Shown here: positions 27,256-35,654 of the stretch, in pieces | Position numbering within the stretch: the first letter of the stretch is position 1 | Layout of the letters: the number at the start of each line of letters is the position of its first letter | From: Prochlorococcus sp. AG-363-B11 | Lineage (GTDB): Bacteria; Cyanobacteriota; Cyanobacteriia; PCC-6307; Cyanobiaceae | Length of the DNA: 64,000 nt | Direction of reading: 5' to 3' | Assembly (NCBI GenBank): GCA_003278425.1 | Contig: QCFE01000007.1 | Span: 1-64,000 of the forward strand | Position numbers and translations under genes: made by a program | The notes under the pieces: model-generated | Told to the model about the DNA's origin: nothing | Databases searched by the model: none | What the model saw: the letters and a program-made list of their open reading frames with translations, nothing else

Positions 27256-28320
27256 TTATTTACGCTTTCTTTTTGACCATGGGGGGATATCAATAAAAAT
27301 CTTTTCACCTGGGTTAATACCATTTAATATTGCTGTCTTGTCACCGCTACTTGACCCAAGCTCAACTTTTTGAAAAAGGGGCTCTTTGTTTTGCCCAATT
27401 ACTAAAACTCCAGGCGTCCCATTTTCAGTAACTATCGCAACTGTTGGAACAATTGTTCTTTGACCTGATTTCCCAGTTTGGAATTCTATATCTGCGGTCA
27501 TCCCAATACGTAGTTTTTTCGGAGGATTAATTAGTGATAGCTTTACTTCAAATGAAGTTACATTGTTGCTTTTGACTGCCCTTGGAGCTATTTCACTGAC
27601 AATAGACTTGAAACGCTCATCTGGGAAAGCCTCTACCCGAATACTACCTTTTTGACCTATTTGAATTCGACCAATATCACTTTCAGGTACTTTAGAAATG
27701 ACTTCAATACCTTGTGAAATCTCAACAACTGAACTTTTACTAGAGCTTTCGCTGTTTGATTGAGGTGAATTGGGAGAAACAAATGTTCCAGGTTCAGCAT
27801 ACCTTGCTGTAATTATTCCTTTTAAGGGTGACCTTATGAAAAGTTCTTTTTCTTCTATGAGTACTTGATTAAGTTTTGCTTTGGTAATAAGAAAGGCTTT
27901 ACGAAACTCTTCATATTTTTCCTTGCTTATTCCCCCTTCTAAAAATAATTGCTCTCTACGTCTAAAAGCAGCTTTTGAGTTATCAAAATCTGTCTGGACT
28001 ACTTTTAATTTAAATTTAATGTCGCGATCTTCTATTTTTGCAAGTAATTGATTCTTTATTACTTCATCACCTTCTGATACAAAGATCTCTTCTATTATGC
28101 CTTGACTAAAAGGGTTCACATTTAAACTTTTTTTAGCTTGTAATTCACCACTGGTTGTAATTAAAGAAGGAAGAGTACCTTGTTTCACCAAAATGGTATA
28201 CATGGACAAATCTTTCTTCTTATTTTTGTCGGATCCCGAATTCCAAATCATATTGCCGCCAGTAAAAACTAAGACAAAAGCAAAGAGGCTGAGAAGTAGT
28301 TGTCGATTTAGGCCTAGCAT
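27256..28320 (-). CDS. HlyD/RND-type membrane-fusion (adaptor) protein
   Basis: 354 residues. An N-terminal membrane anchor (LLLSLFAFVLVFTGGNMIW) is followed by a lipoyl-like half, a coiled-coil hairpin (residues ~100-165), the second half (IIARYAEPGTFVSPNS region), a beta-barrel domain and a C-terminal MP domain. Such proteins link an inner-membrane pump to the outer membrane. No ABC or RND pump lies beside it, so its partner is elsewhere. A Ser-rich insert (SPQSNSESSSKSS) after the second lipoyl half is a little unusual. Confidence 0.88.
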   Translation of the reverse strand: MLGLNRQLLLSLFAFVLVFTGGNMIWNSGSDKNKKKDLSMYTILVKQGTLPSLITTSGELQAKKSLNVNPFSQGIIEEIFVSEGDEVIKNQLLAKIEDRDIKFKLKVVQTDFDNSKAAFRRREQLFLEGGISKEKYEEFRKAFLITKAKLNQVLIEEKELFIRSPLKGIITARYAEPGTFVSPNSPQSNSESSSKSSVVEISQGIEVISKVPESDIGRIQIGQKGSIRVEAFPDERFKSIVSEIAPRAVKSNNVTSFEVKLSLINPPKKLRIGMTADIEFQTGKSGQRTIVPTVAIVTENGTPGVLVIGQNKEPLFQKVELGSSSGDKTAILNGINPGEKIFIDIPPWSKRKRK

Positions 28321-28441
28321 TGGTTTTTGAAGGATCTTTTTGAAAGTCGATTTAGGTTTCTTTCGTTAGCTGGTTTAAAGACGCTATAGCGTTTAGTTTG
28401 GTCAGAATAACCCTTTGAATGTAGCTTTTAGATTTTTTCTG

Positions 28442-29533
28442 ATGCTGAAAGTAGGAATAGTTGGACTCCCCAACGTTGGAAAATCCACTTTGTTTAATGC
28501 TTTAGTTGCAAATTCCCAAGCAACAGCAGCTAATTTTCCATTTTGTACTATTGAACCAAATGTAGGGACTGTATCAGTCCCTGACGACAGATTGAATTTA
28601 CTTGGAGCTCTTAGCAAGAGCAAAGCATTGATTCCTACAAGAATTGAATTTGTCGATATTGCTGGCCTAGTTGAAGGAGCTAGTCAAGGGGAAGGTTTGG
28701 GTAATAAATTTTTATCCAATATTCGTGAAGTAGATGCGATTGTTCATGTTGTTCGTTGTTTTGATGATGAAAACGTTATTCATGTATCAGGTACTGTTGA
28801 CCCATTAAGAGACATTGAGATTATTAATCTAGAACTTGGCTTATCAGATATTGCTCAAATAGAAAAGAGAAGAGAACGTTTAAAAAAACAAATTCGGACC
28901 AATAAGGAAAGCCAACTTGAAGACAAGATCTTGGGAGTTATTTACTCCGAAATTCAACAAGGAGGAGCAGCTAGAAGCATATCTTTAACTGATGAAGAAA
29001 GTAGATTAATTTCTCCATTAGGCCTTTTAACCGCTAAACCAATAATATATGCATCTAACTTAAGTGAAGATGAACTTTCTTTAGGAAATACTTATTCAAG
29101 TAATGTTTTTAATTTAGCTAAGAGTGAATCTGCTGAATGCATTAAAATTTCTGCACAAGTAGAGGCTGAACTAATTGAATTAAAAGAGAGTGAACGATTT
29201 GATTATTTGAAAGGTCTTGGAGTTGAAGAAGGTGGGTTGCAGAGTTTAATAAGAGCATCATATGATTTGCTGGGATTAAGAACGTATTTTACTACTGGGG
29301 AAAAGGAAACTAAAGCTTGGACAATAAACTCTGGTATGACGGCCCCTCAAGCAGCGGGTGTAATACATACTGACTTTGAAAGAGGCTTTATTCGTGCACA
29401 AACAATTAATTATGTAAAGTTGCTAGAGGCTGGCTCTTTAATAGAAGCAAAGAATAACGGTTGGATTCGCAGTGAAGGAAAAGAATATGTTGTTAATGAA
29501 GGAGATGTTATGGAGTTCTTGTTTAACGTTTAG
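28442..29533 (+). CDS. ychF: YchF/OLA1-type nucleotide-binding GTPase family protein
   Basis: TRAFAC-class P-loop ATPase/GTPase that binds ribosomes and modulates stress responses. Seen: G1 GLPNVGKSTLFNAL (residues 7-), G3 DIAGLVEGASQGEGLGNKF, a helical coiled domain mid-protein, and the C-terminal TGS domain (TFFTTGEKETKAW-like; KAWTINSGMTAPQAAGVIHTDFERGFIRA). The start at 28442 (MLKVGIVGLP) is preferred over TTG at 28415 because family members begin here; length 363 is right. Confidence 0.96.
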   Translation: MLKVGIVGLPNVGKSTLFNALVANSQATAANFPFCTIEPNVGTVSVPDDRLNLLGALSKSKALIPTRIEFVDIAGLVEGASQGEGLGNKFLSNIREVDAIVHVVRCFDDENVIHVSGTVDPLRDIEIINLELGLSDIAQIEKRRERLKKQIRTNKESQLEDKILGVIYSEIQQGGAARSISLTDEESRLISPLGLLTAKPIIYASNLSEDELSLGNTYSSNVFNLAKSESAECIKISAQVEAELIELKESERFDYLKGLGVEEGGLQSLIRASYDLLGLRTYFTTGEKETKAWTINSGMTAPQAAGVIHTDFERGFIRAQTINYVKLLEAGSLIEAKNNGWIRSEGKEYVVNEGDVMEFLFNV

Positions 29534-29612
29534 GTAAATACCTTCCCATGCAGTGAATCTAAAAGTCCATTTCTTATAGTTAGCTACAAGAAGAAAGCAA
29601 CTATTTAATGCT

Positions 29613-29720
29613 ATGAAATACTTCCTTCTTGCATTCCTTGATGTTTATCAAAAAGGCATTGCATCAGGAGATTTCTATGAAGAGCCTTTAGGTGATGATT
29701 TTGTTTATCCGGATTGGTAA
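29613..29720 (+). CDS. tiny acidic protein (35 aa)
   Basis: An ORF of 36 codons with a hydrophobic start (MKYFLLAFLDVYQKG) and an acidic, aromatic end (DFYEEPLGDDFVYPDW). Its composition is unlike random AT-rich sequence, and its position between ychF and the ferritin-like gene suggests a real short gene, but I know no family for it. Confidence 0.45.
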   Translation: MKYFLLAFLDVYQKGIASGDFYEEPLGDDFVYPDW

Positions 29721-29853
29721 TATCTCAAGGAGATACTCCTCTTTTTTAGTTTCTAGCAAGGTTGCCCAATCTTTTCGTTTTGTAGTGGTTTAGAACTCCC
29801 TGAATTACAAAATAGTTTTATTGAGCTAGAAAAAAGTAATTGTTAGCAGATAG

Positions 29854-30564
29854 TTGATTGAAAAACTTCCTAACCTTGATTATTGGAAAAATTATTTTTT
29901 ACAAAATCAAAGCAATCTTGCCAAGATAGATTGGAGTGACAATGACTTATTGTCAGAAGAAGAAATAAAGTGTATCTCAGCTTCTATTGCTAAGTTTCAG
30001 CTAGGAGAATATTCAGAAGGGAAAAAATTAATAGATTTTTGTGATAAGTATGCTCAAAAGCATGAAGATAAAACAATTAAGCAAATAACTACTCTTTTTA
30101 TTAAAGAAGAGCAGGCTCATTCTTACCTCTTAAAACGTTTCATGGAATCCAATAACATTGACACTCTAAAAAGAGATTGGACAGACAACTTGTTCAGATC
30201 AATAAGAATCCTGTCTGGGTATGAGATGTCAATTACGGTTCTTATATCAGCTGAAATCATAGCGCTGACCTATTATGATGCCCTTTCAAAAGCTACACAG
30301 AGCAAGTTGTTAAAGAAAATTTGCAAAAAAATAATCGAAGAAGAAAGAAACCATGTTTTGTATGAATCGATGCTTTTAAAAAGTTTCAACATGCAAAGAA
30401 TAAGGTTGTCTCAACTCGTTATTACTTTTGCTCATAAATGCTTATTCTCTTGTACGGTCATTTTGGTCTTAATCGATCACCGAGCTGTTCTTTTAAAAGG
30501 AGGCTATAAATTGTATTCTTTCTGGTCTAAAAACTGGGAAGAGTTCCACAAAGCTTTTGATTAG
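29854..30564 (+). CDS. ferritin-like domain protein, function unknown
   Basis: 236 residues. A four-helix-bundle diiron protein is suggested by two spaced motifs: Glu86-x2-His89 (KEEQAHS) and Glu164-x2-His167 (EEERNHV), with further Glu candidates at 52-55, 124 and 134. The C-terminal ~45 residues add a hydrophobic helix (LFSCTVILVLIDH) and an aromatic tail. It does not look like bacterioferritin or Dps in length; an oxidase or oxygenase-like member is possible. The start is TTG at 29854, the only one that fits. There is no obvious operon partner. Confidence 0.72.
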   Translation: MIEKLPNLDYWKNYFLQNQSNLAKIDWSDNDLLSEEEIKCISASIAKFQLGEYSEGKKLIDFCDKYAQKHEDKTIKQITTLFIKEEQAHSYLLKRFMESNNIDTLKRDWTDNLFRSIRILSGYEMSITVLISAEIIALTYYDALSKATQSKLLKKICKKIIEEERNHVLYESMLLKSFNMQRIRLSQLVITFAHKCLFSCTVILVLIDHRAVLLKGGYKLYSFWSKNWEEFHKAFD

Positions 30565-31030
30565 GAAAAGGTTCTTATAGGTGACTAACATCTATCAATC
30601 TTGTCTAACCCTATAAACAGGGTCAAATCCATTGCAAATAATAGATTGCATAGAGTTCTTATTTAACGTCTATAGAACTAGTCATATCAAGCTTTTTTAA
30701 TATTAGAAAAAATAGGCTGCCTAATTTTTAAGTCTCATTTGATGATGGTTTCTCTATCACTTTGCCTAGGGCGGCTGCACTGTGACCTAAGGCTTCCAAA
30801 GAAATTTTTCTCTTCCTCTTCAGTTTTGAAAATCGCTCAGCTTTATTAAAAAGAGCCTTCAATAGAATTGTAGATGCTTTTTTATGGCGCCGTATCTCTT
30901 GTTAGTTGAAGTTGGATTTATTTAGCTTGATAATAACTTTTTAATGATTACTTAAGGCTTAAATCCACTCAAAAGGGTAGTTCTTATGAAAGGATCTCTA
31001 TCGAGATTAATCAAATTTAGGTAAAGGCAA
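30565..31030. other. 466-base gap with a possible small minus-strand ORF
   Basis: On the minus strand from 30862 (TTG) to 30728, a 44-codon ORF encodes a basic helical peptide (KALFNKAERFSKLKRKRKISLEALGHSAAALGKV). The same frame stays open and peptide-like for ten more codons upstream without a usable start, so it could be a decayed gene. A 12-codon ORF at about 30986 on the plus strand is too short to judge. Otherwise AT-rich spacer. Confidence 0.3.
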
Positions 31031-31156
31031 TTGTCAGCTGCTACAAAAGAAAACTCCAAGAAGAAATACTCTGAAGTTGAGCTTAAGTATGACAGTGCAG
31101 AGGCTCTGAGGATTTCTAAAAAATTTGCTGAGGAAGCTAAAAAGAATTGGCTTTAA
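31031..31156 (+). CDS. small basic helical protein (41 aa)
   Basis: A TTG-started ORF (MSAATKENSKKKYSEVELKYD...AEALRISKKFAEEAKKNWL). Lys/Glu-rich and probably a single long helix. It ends 3 bases before the next small gene, so the two look like a mini-operon. No family recognised. Confidence 0.45.
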   Translation: MSAATKENSKKKYSEVELKYDSAEALRISKKFAEEAKKNWL

Positions 31157-31159
31157 TCT

Positions 31160-31303
31160 ATGAAGCAAGTTTCTCAGATCTATTGCGAGCTCTGTAAGAA
31201 GGATACATTGAGTATCTTCTGGAAGAAGAAGGGATTAACTTTGTGTTTGGATTGTAAGCGCAAGTTGGATCAATCACATATGAAAGAGCATATTGCTAGT
31301 TAA
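31160..31303 (+). CDS. small zinc-ribbon-like protein (47 aa)
   Basis: Two CxxC knuckles, Cys9/Cys12 (IYCELCKKD) and Cys29/Cys32 (TLCLDCKRK), 16 residues apart, form a classic zinc ribbon in a Lys-rich body. It probably binds nucleic acid or a protein partner. It follows the 41-residue gene after 3 bases and is followed by a terminator-like hairpin at 31349. No named family. Confidence 0.6.
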   Translation: MKQVSQIYCELCKKDTLSIFWKKKGLTLCLDCKRKLDQSHMKEHIAS

Positions 31304-31348
31304 TAGCATTTAGATTCAATTATGGATTATGAATATTTTTTATTATTC

Positions 31349-31377
31349 AAAGCACCGATTTAAAACGGGGGCTTTTT
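31349..31377 (+). terminator. probable terminator of the 31031-31303 gene pair
   Basis: Stem AAAGC/GCTTT continues, after a small bulge, as CCG/CGG with an 8-base loop and ends in a run of five T. It lies 46 bases after the zinc-ribbon stop and fits the end of that mini-operon. Confidence 0.55.
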
Positions 31378-31459
31378 AAAAATCCAGTTTTTTATTTTGC
31401 CAGCGAAATTAATAGATTTTAATGCTTTAGGAGTCAAATAAAAGTACTGAAATCTAGCC

Positions 31460-31846
31460 TTAAAAATCTCTTCTCCCTGAGTAACCACTTGCTTCTGCTA
31501 ATTCCTCTAAAGTTCTTACCCCAGATTCAATCGATCCATTGATTTCCCATGAGGGGAAGCCCGTGATTTCTTTTGATTTGCATAGTTCGGTTTGACTGTC
31601 TTCCCCATCGGCAGCGCACTCAATATTCTTTAATTCGGCTGCTGCCTGTTTACCAAAAAGTTGGTTTTGATCATGACAATGTGGACACCAGTATGCAGAA
31701 TATTTAACAGCTCCAGTAGATCTCAGGTGCTTTGCTAAAGCTATAGATGAAGGAGTGCTTGTTGTAGTAACAGCTGGAGCCTGTCCTGCAAAAGCCTCTA
31801 AAGGTAATATTAAAGCCAGGAGAAATGGTAGTAGAAATCTTTTCAT
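31460..31846 (-). CDS. exported thioredoxin-fold protein, VKOR-partner-like
   Basis: 128 residues. Residues 1-20 are a signal peptide ending AFA. The redox site is WCPHC (Cys54, Cys57), and two more cysteines lie at 77 and 89 (IECAADG, ELCKSKE), followed by the cis-Pro GFP. This is the layout of the thioredoxin domain fused to, or partnered with, cyanobacterial VKOR, which forms disulfides in the periplasm or lumen. Here it stands alone, so VKOR must be elsewhere or absent. A disulfide-handling role outside the cytoplasm is likely. Confidence 0.83.
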   Translation of the reverse strand: MKRFLLPFLLALILPLEAFAGQAPAVTTTSTPSSIALAKHLRSTGAVKYSAYWCPHCHDQNQLFGKQAAAELKNIECAADGEDSQTELCKSKEITGFPSWEINGSIESGVRTLEELAEASGYSGRRDF

Positions 31847-31867
31847 TAACCCATACTAGATCTTTTG

Positions 31868-32008
31868 TTATTCGCGCTCATCCCCAAATAGTTTTTTTTT
31901 GATGGATCTTGCTTCCTTGTAAAGATCCATGGTCTCTCGTCTACCTGAAGCCTGATCGGCTTGAAGCATTTTCTCTGCATATTTTCTCTTTAATTCTGTT
32001 TGGGTCAT
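31868..32008 (-). CDS. small charged helical protein (46 aa)
   Basis: A short ORF (MTQTELKRKYAEKMLQADQ...SGRRETMDLYKEARSIKKKLFG), one long amphipathic helix by look. It loosely resembles the 57-residue protein at 41718-41891 (both begin MTEL-like and contain an AS-R-x2-M-x2-Y pattern). It is transcribed in line with the exported thioredoxin, 21 bases upstream, so the two may form one transcript. Confidence 0.5.
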   Translation of the reverse strand: MTQTELKRKYAEKMLQADQASGRRETMDLYKEARSIKKKLFGDERE

Positions 32009-32158
32009 TAATAATCCTTGTGTTTTGGTTGTTTTTAATGAATTGGCCTTCCCAATATCACTTCTGCTAAGAGGTTTATCTCTAGCTGGATCTCTTCATG
32101 AGATTCATAGAACATAACACACACGCCCAGAGAAGAAGGGTGTTGACATTACCCAAAC

Positions 32159-32189
32159 GCTATTAATAGTGTATATGTACTATAATAGC
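32159..32189 (+). promoter_or_regulatory. LexA-box-like palindrome over a -10 box
   Basis: A 12-base arm (32159-32170) faces an 11-base arm (32179-32189), complementary apart from one extra base. Nested in it, TAGTGTATATGTACTA (32167-32182) keeps the right half of the cyanobacterial LexA site (RGTAC-N3-DGTWC type) intact, with two mismatches in the left half. TATAAT at 32181-32186 overlaps it. TTGACA at 32143 is too far for a normal -35. SOS-type repression of a start near 32193 is inferred. Confidence 0.5.
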
Positions 32190-32196
32190 GTGAGAC

Positions 32197-32397
32197 ATGG
32201 CCTCAGCCTCTTCGCCCTATGCATTATTTCGTGCTTCTGACTTAAAATCTTTAGTTGCTCAGCCTATGAGCGTACATTATTGTTTAAGAGTTCAGCCCAA
32301 AAAGTATTATCGGAAGATCGGTATTAAAAAGAAGAGACTTAACAATTTTTCGAAGAAGGAGCATTTGAAATCCCATGTTCAACTTGCATTTGCTTGA
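32197..32397 (+). CDS. possible small basic protein (66 aa)
   Basis: Not recognised. The N-terminal half is neutral (ASASSPYALFRASDLKSLVAQ) and the second half strongly basic (KKYYRKIGIKKKRLNNFSKKEHLK). The first ATG is only about 4 bases after the predicted transcript start, leaving no ribosome site; the second in-frame ATG at 32266 would give 43 residues. Coding is uncertain, and the region could be a small RNA. If real, it may respond to DNA damage through the LexA-like site. Confidence 0.35.
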   Translation: MASASSPYALFRASDLKSLVAQPMSVHYCLRVQPKKYYRKIGIKKKRLNNFSKKEHLKSHVQLAFA

Positions 32398-32761
32398 CTT
32401 TCACTATTTTTTAGCCATTTGATGAGCATTCCTCACTTTGGATTTTCATCTCCTATGTCTTTGTTTTATGTATGTAGCCAGCTATTTGGATAATAAGTTC
32501 ATTGGCATTTCTTTCCTATCCCGATGTAGTTTTCAAGATAACAATGCAAGTTGGCAGCAATAATTTCCTGGTAATTACAGATACAACCTTATCATTGTCT
32601 ACTAAAATAAGGGTATCTTTAATACTTATGGAGTTACTTAGAAAATTATTCTATATAAGATTTTATTTCCGAAGAACATTCTACTATCATAGCTATATTG
32701 CCTGCAACAGCTAACCTTGTTTAAACAAAAATTTCCCCTTACCTACTTTGTTTAAATCTCC
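32398..32761. other. 364-base gap, no supported gene
   Basis: A TTG-started 70-codon frame at 32502-32714 is present, but its low-complexity, mixed composition and lack of a ribosome site give no support. No hairpin with a T run is seen. Confidence 0.4.
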
Positions 32762-33292
32762 ATGTATCTTAGAAGTCTTGATAAATGTTGTCTGAGGATT
32801 GGTTCATATCCCCCCTTTGATTATGACGCAACAAATGGAGGTGGAAAGGCTTTTACTTCCTCTAATGATCAATCTAAAATCAAATATTTATCCTTTGACC
32901 CTAATACTTTTTCTATACCTCCTCTTACTTGGAGAAATACAAGGTTTTTAACTCTTCCAATACCTCCTGGATTGAAGATAGAGATGCTTATGGATAAGCT
33001 TGAAGGAACATTGGATATAACAACGGGTTGTCTCTCTCTTGACTTTGAATCAAGATTTGTTTTTTCTATTTTTTCAATATTTAGTTTCCCTAATCTTTTT
33101 GTCAAGACGACACTTGTTACGGGGAGAGTAATTAGTAGGCTTTTTGAAGAGGAAGGCATGCTTCTTAATAAGAATGGTAAAACAAAGCTTGTAGGTATAG
33201 CAGTTGTACTACCTACTGGGAATCGAATGCTGGATGTCTTCCTTGGCTTGCCGAATGAAGCCTTGGCTGTTCTTAATTGTGAATTCAAGTAA
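32762..33292 (+). CDS. conserved hypothetical protein (176 aa)
   Basis: A well-formed, probably beta-rich protein. The N-terminal LRIGSYPPFDYDATNGGGKA has the feel of a conserved cyanobacterial/chloroplast family, and the C-terminus TKLVGIAVVLPTGNRMLDVFLGLPNEALAVL is regular. No membrane span beyond one hydrophobic patch (VFSIFSIFSFPNLF). It is preferred over the opposite-strand frame because it starts at ATG and has a sensible composition. Function unknown. Confidence 0.65.
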   Translation: MYLRSLDKCCLRIGSYPPFDYDATNGGGKAFTSSNDQSKIKYLSFDPNTFSIPPLTWRNTRFLTLPIPPGLKIEMLMDKLEGTLDITTGCLSLDFESRFVFSIFSIFSFPNLFVKTTLVTGRVISRLFEEEGMLLNKNGKTKLVGIAVVLPTGNRMLDVFLGLPNEALAVLNCEFK

Positions 33293-33397
33293 TTAAAAGG
33301 AACAATCTTAAAGAACTTCCCTTTATCTTTGATTAACTCGAAGGAGATTTATTCTTCTTCTAAAGGTGAATAATATAGATAATATTTTTTATAGCCT

Positions 33398-33850
33398 TTA
33401 TTGAATCTCTTTTAAAACTTTTATAGCCTCTTTGATATGAGCGGGGCCATTGAGGAGGTCCTCAAAAATATGGCAGATTATTCCTTCTGCATCAATGACA
33501 TATGTCACCCTGCCATCAAGAATTCCTAAGAACTTTGAGACGCCAAATGCTTTCCTTAGTGAATTATTATCATCGCAAAGCAATGGGTATTGGAGCTTAT
33601 GCTTGTTAGAAAATAGCAGATGACTTTCTTCTCGTCCATTGCTTACACCGCAGATCCTTGCGCCTAGAATTTTAAATAGATCATATTTATCACGAAAGCC
33701 ACAAACCTCGACTGTGCAGCCAGGTGTATCATCTTTAGGATAAAAGAAAAGCACTAGAGGCTTCCCTTTGAACTCTTTGTCACTCCTTAATTTCCCTGAT
33801 TGGTCTAATAAAGAGAATTCAGGTATCTGATCACCTACTTTTAATGCCAT
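33398..33850 (-). CDS. bcp: peroxiredoxin Q / bacterioferritin comigratory protein
   Basis: 150-residue thiol peroxidase that reduces hydroperoxides using thioredoxin. The peroxidatic Cys45 and resolving Cys50 (PGCTVEVCGFRD, C-x4-C) are the mark of the PrxQ/BCP group, preceded by LVLFFYPKDDTPGC. The thioredoxin-fold ending KLQYPLLCDDNNSLRKAFGV and RVTYVIDAEGII is standard. It faces the conserved 176-residue gene tail to tail. Confidence 0.95.
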   Translation of the reverse strand: MALKVGDQIPEFSLLDQSGKLRSDKEFKGKPLVLFFYPKDDTPGCTVEVCGFRDKYDLFKILGARICGVSNGREESHLLFSNKHKLQYPLLCDDNNSLRKAFGVSKFLGILDGRVTYVIDAEGIICHIFEDLLNGPAHIKEAIKVLKEIQ

Positions 33851-33898
33851 AGTATAAGAATTGAATTTGAGTTGTTGAAATGCTTTGTCTTAGATTTT

Positions 33899-34054
33899 AG
33901 AAGCCTGGAGCAATTGGGTCATTGTTCTACCATCACTGCATTCTAATAATCTAGTAAATAACTTGAGGACAAAAAATAGTTCTATTTGGAAAAAATACCA
34001 AAGGGTTCCTAGTACCACATAAAAATTTTCTAATCTTGGTTGAAGTACACTCAT
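33899..34054 (-). CDS. small membrane-associated protein (51 aa)
   Basis: A short ORF with a long hydrophobic, aromatic middle (residues 11-36: FYVVLGTLWYFFQIELFFVLKLFTRLL) and a polar tail (SDGRTMTQLLQA). It lies 48 bases upstream of bcp on the same strand. The composition supports a real single-span protein, though no family is known to me. Confidence 0.45.
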
Positions 34055-34630
34055 TATTTATAGATATTTAAAAAGATCATAATAGCTTCCTTCTCAAACT
34101 GCGATGATTTTCTTATATGAGGACTTTTGCTCGTATAACCAGTCTCTATCGATACTAAATAAGAATTAATATATTAATTCTTATTTAGTGAATGTCATAA
34201 GATTCTATACTACTACATAGTTAGATTAAGACTATTCAAGTGACTCACTTGAAATCACTTCTATAATTAAGTACTGCTGGCTTTAGTTAACAGAAAGAAG
34301 TATATATGTTATTTATCTTTAACTAACAAATTAATGAAAAGTTTTATAAATAACCAATTGATTCTAAAGTGATTCTATCTAGGAGCATCAATGAATGCTC
34401 TTTTTGGTAGCTGTTGGTATATACTTGACTACAAGATATATGTTTTTGACCTTATATAGAAGTTAATGTATCTTTAATTAGCTTTAGAAATAATGGAATT
34501 AAATCCCTTTAAGCGTATCGATCAGTATATTTTATAGCTTGAGATGTATCTGAAGATCGAAAGCACACCTCTCATGGATATTTGTGAGACGTTTTTCATT
34601 TTTTATTTCTTAATACCTTCTGAGTATGCT
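34055..34630. other. 576-base gap containing a large palindrome
   Basis: No ORF longer than about 22 codons in a convincing context. Its main content is the 36-bp perfect palindrome described separately, about 100 bases upstream of the 51-residue gene. The rest is AT-rich and featureless by eye. It lies between two minus-strand genes. Confidence 0.5.
34154..34189. repeat. 36-bp perfect palindrome
   Basis: Two 18-base arms with no loop match exactly as reverse complements around the centre at 34171/34172 (ACTAAATAAGAATTAATA and its complement). There is no T run beside it, so it is not a standard terminator. Possible roles are an RNA hairpin, a protein-binding site or a cruciform. Confidence 0.9.
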
Positions 34631-35551
34631 TTAAATGTTTAGAACCATTGCCCATGATGGAATAGTTATGAAGGAGATCAAAGTGCTATAAGCTAGTAAA
34701 ACAGTTGCTTCATCTTTGTTGCAATAATTATTTTGTTCGATGAGGAGTACTGAAATAGCTGTAGGAGCAGCGGCTTGTAGAACTAGGGCGTTTCTCATAA
34801 GTTCTGGAGTTTTTAGTATTAGACATAGCGTTAGCATTAAAGTTGGTAGTCCTATTAACTTAATTATTAAGCTACTTTTGATTCCATGAAGTTGATTTTT
34901 GATAGGAGATGAAGTGGTTGATCTCCCTAGCGAGGTAAACTTTATTCCTACGACAATCAATGCTAGATAAATGACTATCTTTGAGGGTATCCATAAAATT
35001 GATGCGACCTCTTGGGCCCACGGAGTTGTTGATATAATTAAAGCTCCAACTAATCCTTTAATTGCAGGACTATTGCTGATTCTTTTTGTACAATAACTTG
35101 CTATTTGACCTTGCTTTAACTCCTTTTGATTGGGTGTGATCAATCCCGGTGCCAAGCCCCAAATCACTAATGTCGCTGCAAGGTCAAATCCAATGCTAAA
35201 GCTCAATGCTTCTTCAGGAAGAAGAGCAAGAGCTACTGGGATCCCAAAATAGCCTGTATTACCAAAGCTACTGCCTAATTTGAGCGTAGTGCTTGATACC
35301 TTACTTTTTAATTGAGGGTTTAATGTAATTACGGCTATTAGTAGTCCGATTGATAGTAAGGCCATGGCCGCGGACTTGATAAGATTTATTCCTATGCCAG
35401 CTCGAAGGAGCAGTCCCATTAGGCTAGTAGGGATACCATACCTAATAAGTGGACGTGTAATTTTTAAAGCTAGACCTTCGTTAAGTCTCCCAAGTATGTA
35501 CCCAAGAGAAAGACAAGGTGCTAATTGAGTGAGCATGTAAATTATGTGCAT
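34631..35551 (-). CDS. AEC-family transporter
   Basis: 306 residues, largely hydrophobic, about ten spans, resembling the auxin-efflux-carrier (AEC) family of bacterial exporters or permeases for small organic acids. Seen: LSLGYILGRL near the start, SSFGNTGYFGIPVALALLPEEAL in the first half and MRNALVLQAAAPTAISVLLIEQN near the end, all typical. Substrate unknown. It is transcribed alone. Confidence 0.85.
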   Translation of the reverse strand: MHIIYMLTQLAPCLSLGYILGRLNEGLALKITRPLIRYGIPTSLMGLLLRAGIGINLIKSAAMALLSIGLLIAVITLNPQLKSKVSSTTLKLGSSFGNTGYFGIPVALALLPEEALSFSIGFDLAATLVIWGLAPGLITPNQKELKQGQIASYCTKRISNSPAIKGLVGALIISTTPWAQEVASILWIPSKIVIYLALIVVGIKFTSLGRSTTSSPIKNQLHGIKSSLIIKLIGLPTLMLTLCLILKTPELMRNALVLQAAAPTAISVLLIEQNNYCNKDEATVLLAYSTLISFITIPSWAMVLNI

Positions 35552-35654
35552 CTCTTCCTTTGATTGCTCTCCATTATTCCAAATAAATAGTATCTAATTT
35601 AAGTTGATGGAGCCTATAAAATTTTGGTTTTTTAGTGAGATAGATGAGGAGATT

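Noticed and set aside
32502-32714. 70-codon plus-strand frame
   Set aside because: No ribosome site, odd composition and no family resemblance.
32869-33288. 139-codon minus-strand frame
   Set aside because: It is the shadow of the plus-strand gene at 32762-33292, which has a sensible start and composition.
34151-34165. Fifteen-base word GATACTAAATAAGAA shared with 37062-37076
   Set aside because: In a 64-kb AT-rich window a repeated 15-mer is expected by chance; it matters only as part of the palindrome at 34154-34189.
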